Positions 60,671-64,000 of a stretch of 64,000 bases of DNA are shown here, piece after piece. Made by a program: the position numbers and the translations under genes. Position 1 is the stretch's first letter. Each line of letters opens with the position of its first letter. Below the pieces are notes generated by a model, which saw only the letters and a program-made list of their open reading frames with translations, did no database searches and was not told where the DNA came from. Location: contig NZ_SOFS01000043.1 of NCBI RefSeq assembly GCF_004402235.1, positions 62,001 through 126,000 of the forward strand, read 5' to 3'. Source of the DNA: Cryobacterium glucosi. Lineage in GTDB: Bacteria; Actinomycetota; Actinomycetes; Actinomycetales; Microbacteriaceae.

Positions 60671-61936
60671 GTGATTGATCCTGTACTGCTGCGAGAGAAT
60701 CCCGATCTGATCAAGCGTTCGCAGAAGGCGCGGGGCGCTTCGGTCGAAGCTGTCGACGCCGCGCTCGCCGCGGACACGGCCAGGCGCACCTCGATCAAGG
60801 CCTACGAAGACCTGCGCGCCGCCCAGAACCAGTTCGGCAAGCAGGTCGCGAGCGCGCCCCCCGCCGAGAAGAAGGCCCTCGTCGCAGAGGCCCAGGCCCT
60901 CGCCGCCCGGGTCAAGGCCGCTGCGGCGACCGCGACGGATGCCGAGGCGGACTTCACCGGGATCGTCCGCACCCTCGCCAATCCCATCATCGACGGCGTC
61001 CCGGCCGGAGGCGAGGAGAACTTCACCACGCTCCGCACCCACGGCGAGATCCCCACCTTCGACTTCGAGGCCCGCGATCACCTCGAGCTGGGCGAAATGC
61101 TCGGCGCGATCGACATGGCCCGCGGCGCGAAGGTGTCCGGAGCGCGCTTCTACTTCATGCGCGGCATCGGAGCCCGGCTCGAGATCGCCCTGATGAACAT
61201 GGCCCTCGACCGCGCGCTCCAGGCCGGGTTCATCCCCCTGATCACGCCCACGCTCGTCCGCCCGGAGATCATGGACGGCACCGGCTTCCTCGGCGAGCAC
61301 GCCGACGAGATCTACTACCTTCCCGCCGACGACCTCTACCTCACCGGCACGAGCGAGGTCGCGCTCGCCGGGTACCACTCCGACGAGATCCTCGACCTGA
61401 ATGATGGCCCGCTGCGCTACGCCGGCTGGTCCACCTGTTACCGCCGCGAGGCCGGCTCCGGCGGCAAGGACACCCGCGGCATCATCCGGGTGCACCAGTT
61501 CAACAAGCTCGAGATGTTCACCTACGTCCTCCCCGAGAACGCCGAGGCAGAGCACGACCGCCTCGTCGCCCTGCAGGAGGGCATGCTGCAGTCCCTCGGT
61601 CTCAGCTACCGCGTGATCGACGTCGCAGCGGGCGACCTCGGGTCGAGCGCGGCCCGCAAATTCGACATCGAGGCGTGGGTGCCCACCCAGAACGCCTACC
61701 GCGAGCTGACCAGCACGAGCAACTGCACCACGTACCAGGCCCGACGTCTGGACATCCGCTATCGCACCGAATCGGGCAAGACCGCGCCGGTCGCCACCCT
61801 CAACGGCACCCTCGCGACCACGCGTTGGATCGTCGCGATTCTCGAGACGCACCAGCGAGCGGATGGCTCGGTGCTCGTCCCCGAGGCGCTGCGGCCCTGG
61901 CTCGGCGGCCTCGAAGTCCTCGAGCCGATCCGATGA
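60671..61936 (+). CDS. serS: Serine--tRNA ligase
   Basis: 421 residues. The N-terminal coiled-coil tRNA-binding arm (about 25-100) is followed by the class II core: motif 2 in [32 protein letters not shown] and motif 3 near [23 protein letters not shown] start. The stop overlaps the next start by ATGA. A tRNA-Ser gene lies 950 bp downstream. Confidence 0.96.
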   Translation: MIDPVLLRENPDLIKRSQKARGASVEAVDAALAADTARRTSIKAYEDLRAAQNQFGKQVASAPPAEKKALVAEAQALAARVKAAAATATDAEADFTGIVRTLANPIIDGVPAGGEENFTTLRTHGEIPTFDFEARDHLELGEMLGAIDMARGAKVSGARFYFMRGIGARLEIALMNMALDRALQAGFIPLITPTLVRPEIMDGTGFLGEHADEIYYLPADDLYLTGTSEVALAGYHSDEILDLNDGPLRYAGWSTCYRREAGSGGKDTRGIIRVHQFNKLEMFTYVLPENAEAEHDRLVALQEGMLQSLGLSYRVIDVAAGDLGSSAARKFDIEAWVPTQNAYRELTSTSNCTTYQARRLDIRYRTESGKTAPVATLNGTLATTRWIVAILETHQRADGSVLVPEALRPWLGGLEVLEPIR

Positions 61937-62742
61937 CCGCGACCGTCTCGCCCTGGCTCGTCGCCCTCGACATCGACGGAACCACCGTGCACGAAGACGG
62001 TTCGATCAGCCCCTCCGTGCTCGAGGAAGTACAGCGGCTCACCCGCTCCGGGCACGAGATCATGCTCGCAACCGGTCGTTCGACGGCGGCCACCCTGCCG
62101 GTGCTCGAGCGCCTCGACATAACGCCCCGCTACGTGGTCTGCTCTAATGGCGCGATCACCCTGCGCCGGGACCTGACCGCGCCGACCGGGTATCGCCGCG
62201 AATGGGTCGAGACCTTCGACCCGAGCGAGGTGCTGCTCTCGATCCGCTCGCACCTCGGCGACGCACGCTACGCCGTCGAAGACGAGCACGGCTTCTACCG
62301 GTACACCGAACCCTTCCCGGATGCCACCATCGGCCTCGACAGTGAACACGTCGAGTTCGACGAGCTGCTCCGCCACGAGGCCACCCGCGTCGTCGTCATC
62401 TCGCCTGACCACGAGATGGAAGACTTCCTGCAGGTCGTCGAGCAGATGGGCCTCAACCGGGTGAGCTACTCGATCGGCTGGACCGCGTGGCTCGACATCG
62501 CGCCCGACGGCGTCAACAAGGCCACCGCAATGGAGCGGGTCCGAGCCGAGCTGGACATCCCCCGTGCCCGGGTGATGGCCGTCGGTGACGGACGCAACGA
62601 CATCGAGATGCTCGAGTGGGCCGGGCTCGAGGGCCGCGGCGTTGCCATGGGCCAGTCCCCCCATGAGGTGCTCGCGGCGGCCGGGGAGATCACGGGAGCC
62701 GTGCTCGACGACGGCCTCGCCACGGTTCTCGCGTCGCTCTGA
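61933..62742 (+). CDS. HAD superfamily hydrolase (Cof type)
   Basis: 269 residues: [15 protein letters not shown] (Asp nucleophile motif I), MLATGRS (motif II), NKATAMERV (motif III Lys) and [14 protein letters not shown] (motif IV). The type IIB cap between suggests Cof-like sugar-phosphate or FMN phosphatase activity. Translationally coupled to serS, a conserved actinobacterial pairing as far as I recall; why is not known. Confidence 0.92.
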   Translation: MTATVSPWLVALDIDGTTVHEDGSISPSVLEEVQRLTRSGHEIMLATGRSTAATLPVLERLDITPRYVVCSNGAITLRRDLTAPTGYRREWVETFDPSEVLLSIRSHLGDARYAVEDEHGFYRYTEPFPDATIGLDSEHVEFDELLRHEATRVVVISPDHEMEDFLQVVEQMGLNRVSYSIGWTAWLDIAPDGVNKATAMERVRAELDIPRARVMAVGDGRNDIEMLEWAGLEGRGVAMGQSPHEVLAAAGEITGAVLDDGLATVLASL

Positions 62743-62820
62743 CGCCGCTCCGGCACCCCTCCGAACCGCCTCGCTGCGGGCGTCCCAGCCTGCTGGCAGG
62801 GTGAGGAAGGCGCGATCGGC

Positions 62821-62826
62821 TAGAAT
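62821..62826 (+). promoter_or_regulatory. Candidate -10 box of tRNA-Ser
   Basis: TAGAAT, five of six matches to TATAAT, 58 bp upstream of the tRNA 5' end. No clear -35 TTGACA is visible at 17 bp, so this is tentative. Confidence 0.4.
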
Positions 62827-62883
62827 CGGTCGGTATTCGTGTGTTGTCGACCGGGCGTTCTTCGCCGGACCGGGCCGCGAACG

Positions 62884-62968
62884 GGAGGGCTGTCCGAGCG
62901 GCCGATGGAGCCAGTCTTGAAAACTGGTGGACAGAAATGTCTCGTGGGTTCGAATCCCACGCCCTCCG
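62884..62968 (+). tRNA. tRNA-Ser (anticodon TGA)
   Basis: 85 nt. Acceptor arms GGAGGGC (62884-62890) and GCCCTCC (62961-62967) pair fully; anticodon stem CCAGT/ACTGG encloses CTTGAAA with anticodon TGA at 62918-62920; a long variable arm (TGGACAGAAATGTCTC region) marks the class II serine tRNA; the T arm is GTGGGTTCGAATCCCAC. It reads UCA (and wobble UCN) codons. CCA is not fully encoded. It lies downstream of serS and the HAD gene. Confidence 0.96.
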
Positions 62969-63009
62969 CACGAACCCGTTACCCGGCCGGCACCACAGAA
63001 GGGATCTGA

Positions 63010-64000
63010 GTGAGCGACCAACCGAGACTCCGTTCCGCACGATCCCACAAGCTCAGCACCATCGCGCGGCACGGCCGGTTGAAGCACTCGAACCCGGTCG
63101 TCACCGTCGTCAAGTTCCTCGCAGCGGCCATGGCCGTCGTGCTCGTCAGCGGCGTCTCCGTCGCCGCGATCGCCACCCTCGACGTCGCATCGAGCGCGCA
63201 GCCCGGTGTGCACCTCGCCAACGAGACGAACGGCCCCGTCCCGCAGATCGGCGCCATCACAGGCGGCGTCAACCTCCTCATCGTCGGCAGTGACAGCCGC
63301 AAGGGCCAGGACCCGTCGTTCGGCCCGGAGGACTCCACCGGCGACCTCAACGACGTCACCATGCTCCTGCACATCTCGCAGGACCACACCAACGCCTCCG
63401 TGATCAGCTTCCCGCGCGACATGTTCGTGCCGATCCCGGCCTGCCCCGACCCGAGCGGCGGCACGTTCAATTCGATGAGCCGCCAGAAGATCAACACCAC
63501 GCTCACGTACGGCGGGCTCGCCTGCACGGTGCTCACCGTGGAGAAGCTCACCGGTCTGACCATCCCCTTCGCGGCCGAGGTCCAGTTCAGCGGCGTGATG
63601 GCCATGTCCACCGCCGTCGGCGGCGTACCGGTCTGTGTCGCCGAGGAGATCCAGGACGAGTACACCGGCACCTTCCTCAAGCCCGGCATGCACACCCTCG
63701 AGGGTGTTGCGGCCCTGCAGTTCCTCCGTACCCGCCACGGTGTGGGCGACGGCAGCGACCTCACCCGGATCAACAACCAGCAGGTCTTCATGTCGGCCCT
63801 GGTGCGCACCATCAAGAGCGCGAGCACGCTGTCGGACCCGCTCAAGGTGTATTCGCTCGCGAAGGCCGTGACCGCCAACATGAAGCTCTCCGATAGCCTC
63901 AACAACGTCTCCGTGATCGCGTCGATCGCGGTCGCGCTCAAGGACATCGACCTGAACCAGGTCGTCTTCGTGCAGGTGCCCACCGGCGGCACGACCGGCG
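63010..64000 (+). CDS. LytR-CpsA-Psr (LCP) family protein, partial
   Basis: GTG start at 63010 behind AGAAGGGAT; open to the window edge (330 codons). A short cytoplasmic part (HGRLKHSNPVVTVVK) precedes one membrane helix (about 37-60). The LCP domain then shows NLLIVGSDSR, VISFPRDMFVPIP and LQFLRTRHGVGDGSDLTRINNQQVF, which bind the polyprenyl-pyrophosphate-linked glycan. LCP enzymes attach wall polysaccharides (teichoic acid or capsule) to peptidoglycan outside the membrane. The C-terminus lies beyond the window. Confidence 0.92.
   Translation, partial: MSDQPRLRSARSHKLSTIARHGRLKHSNPVVTVVKFLAAAMAVVLVSGVSVAAIATLDVASSAQPGVHLANETNGPVPQIGAITGGVNLLIVGSDSRKGQDPSFGPEDSTGDLNDVTMLLHISQDHTNASVISFPRDMFVPIPACPDPSGGTFNSMSRQKINTTLTYGGLACTVLTVEKLTGLTIPFAAEVQFSGVMAMSTAVGGVPVCVAEEIQDEYTGTFLKPGMHTLEGVAALQFLRTRHGVGDGSDLTRINNQQVFMSALVRTIKSASTLSDPLKVYSLAKAVTANMKLSDSLNNVSVIASIAVALKDIDLNQVVFVQVPTGGTTG

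Noticed and set aside
716-62329. CGGATGCC as a strand-polar chromosome-segregation signal (KOPS-like)
   Set aside because: The two orientations are almost equally frequent (25 and 31 by hand count) in this window, whereas polar signals are strongly skewed.
61759-63738. 659-codon minus-strand frame over serS end, HAD gene and tRNA
   Set aside because: It crosses a clear tRNA and two real genes; no protein features.

Overview
The window is high-GC actinobacterial DNA (roughly 70% G+C by eye) with GTG/TTG starts, 4-bp ATGA/GTGA gene overlaps, divergent LacI/LysR/Lrp regulators and a typical actinobacterial gene set. Protein style and the very frequent octamer CGGATGCC suggest Microbacteriaceae or a close relative; this is inference. 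It reads as ordinary, densely coded chromosome. I see no transposase, integrase, phage gene, CRISPR array or rRNA, and one tRNA.

Layout. 1-3.8 kb: end of a surface-polysaccharide locus (NAD-dependent sugar epimerase, UDP-sugar 6-dehydrogenase, processive-type family 2 glycosyltransferase). 3.8-6.9 kb: a large LuxR-type (LAL) regulator and a regulatory region with a 20-bp perfect palindrome. 6.9-18.5 kb: housekeeping and metabolic singletons (zinc-independent alcohol dehydrogenase, LssY_C membrane protein, tRNA hydroxylase TrhO, CPA1 antiporter, YbhB protein, esterase, LysE exporter, thioesterase, SRPBCC protein, FAD oxidoreductase, aldo/keto reductase). 18.6-23.8 kb: META-domain lipoprotein, LysR regulator and divergent putA. 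24-28.8 kb: a complete oleA-oleBC-oleD operon for head-to-head long-chain olefin synthesis. 28.9-33.6 kb: small regulators, a FetB-like permease, and an Lrp-controlled pair (guanidino hydrolase plus ornithine aminotransferase) that with PutA could take arginine to glutamate. 33.6-36 kb: lldD-lldR lactate oxidation with a clear FadR-type operator. 36-46 kb: hydrolases, DJ-1 protein, POT peptide transporter, MarR/MFS pair, lipoate ligase, orphan DNA methyltransferase and an LLM flavin oxidoreductase. 46-50.8 kb: LacI regulator divergent from a sugar ABC transporter, with two operator palindromes resembling cellobiose (CebR) boxes. 50.9-56.8 kb: NAD-binding protein, drug exporter, and a cell-wall module (VanY-like carboxypeptidase plus two paralogous amidase-domain proteins). 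56.9-64 kb: phosphoglucomutase, prephenate dehydratase, lipid kinase, serS, HAD phosphatase, tRNA-Ser and an LCP-family protein that runs off the end.

The two most unusual signals are not genes. First, CGGATGCC or its complement occurs at least 56 times by hand count, against about 5 expected from base composition; it is balanced between strands, found in several reading frames, and in three intergenic gaps occurs as inverted pairs forming hairpins, the pattern known from DNA-uptake sequences of Neisseriaceae and Pasteurellaceae. Second, five intergenic near-perfect palindromes of 61-63 bp share the ends CGCGARAG...CTYTCGCG but differ inside. Neither is explained by the annotated genes.
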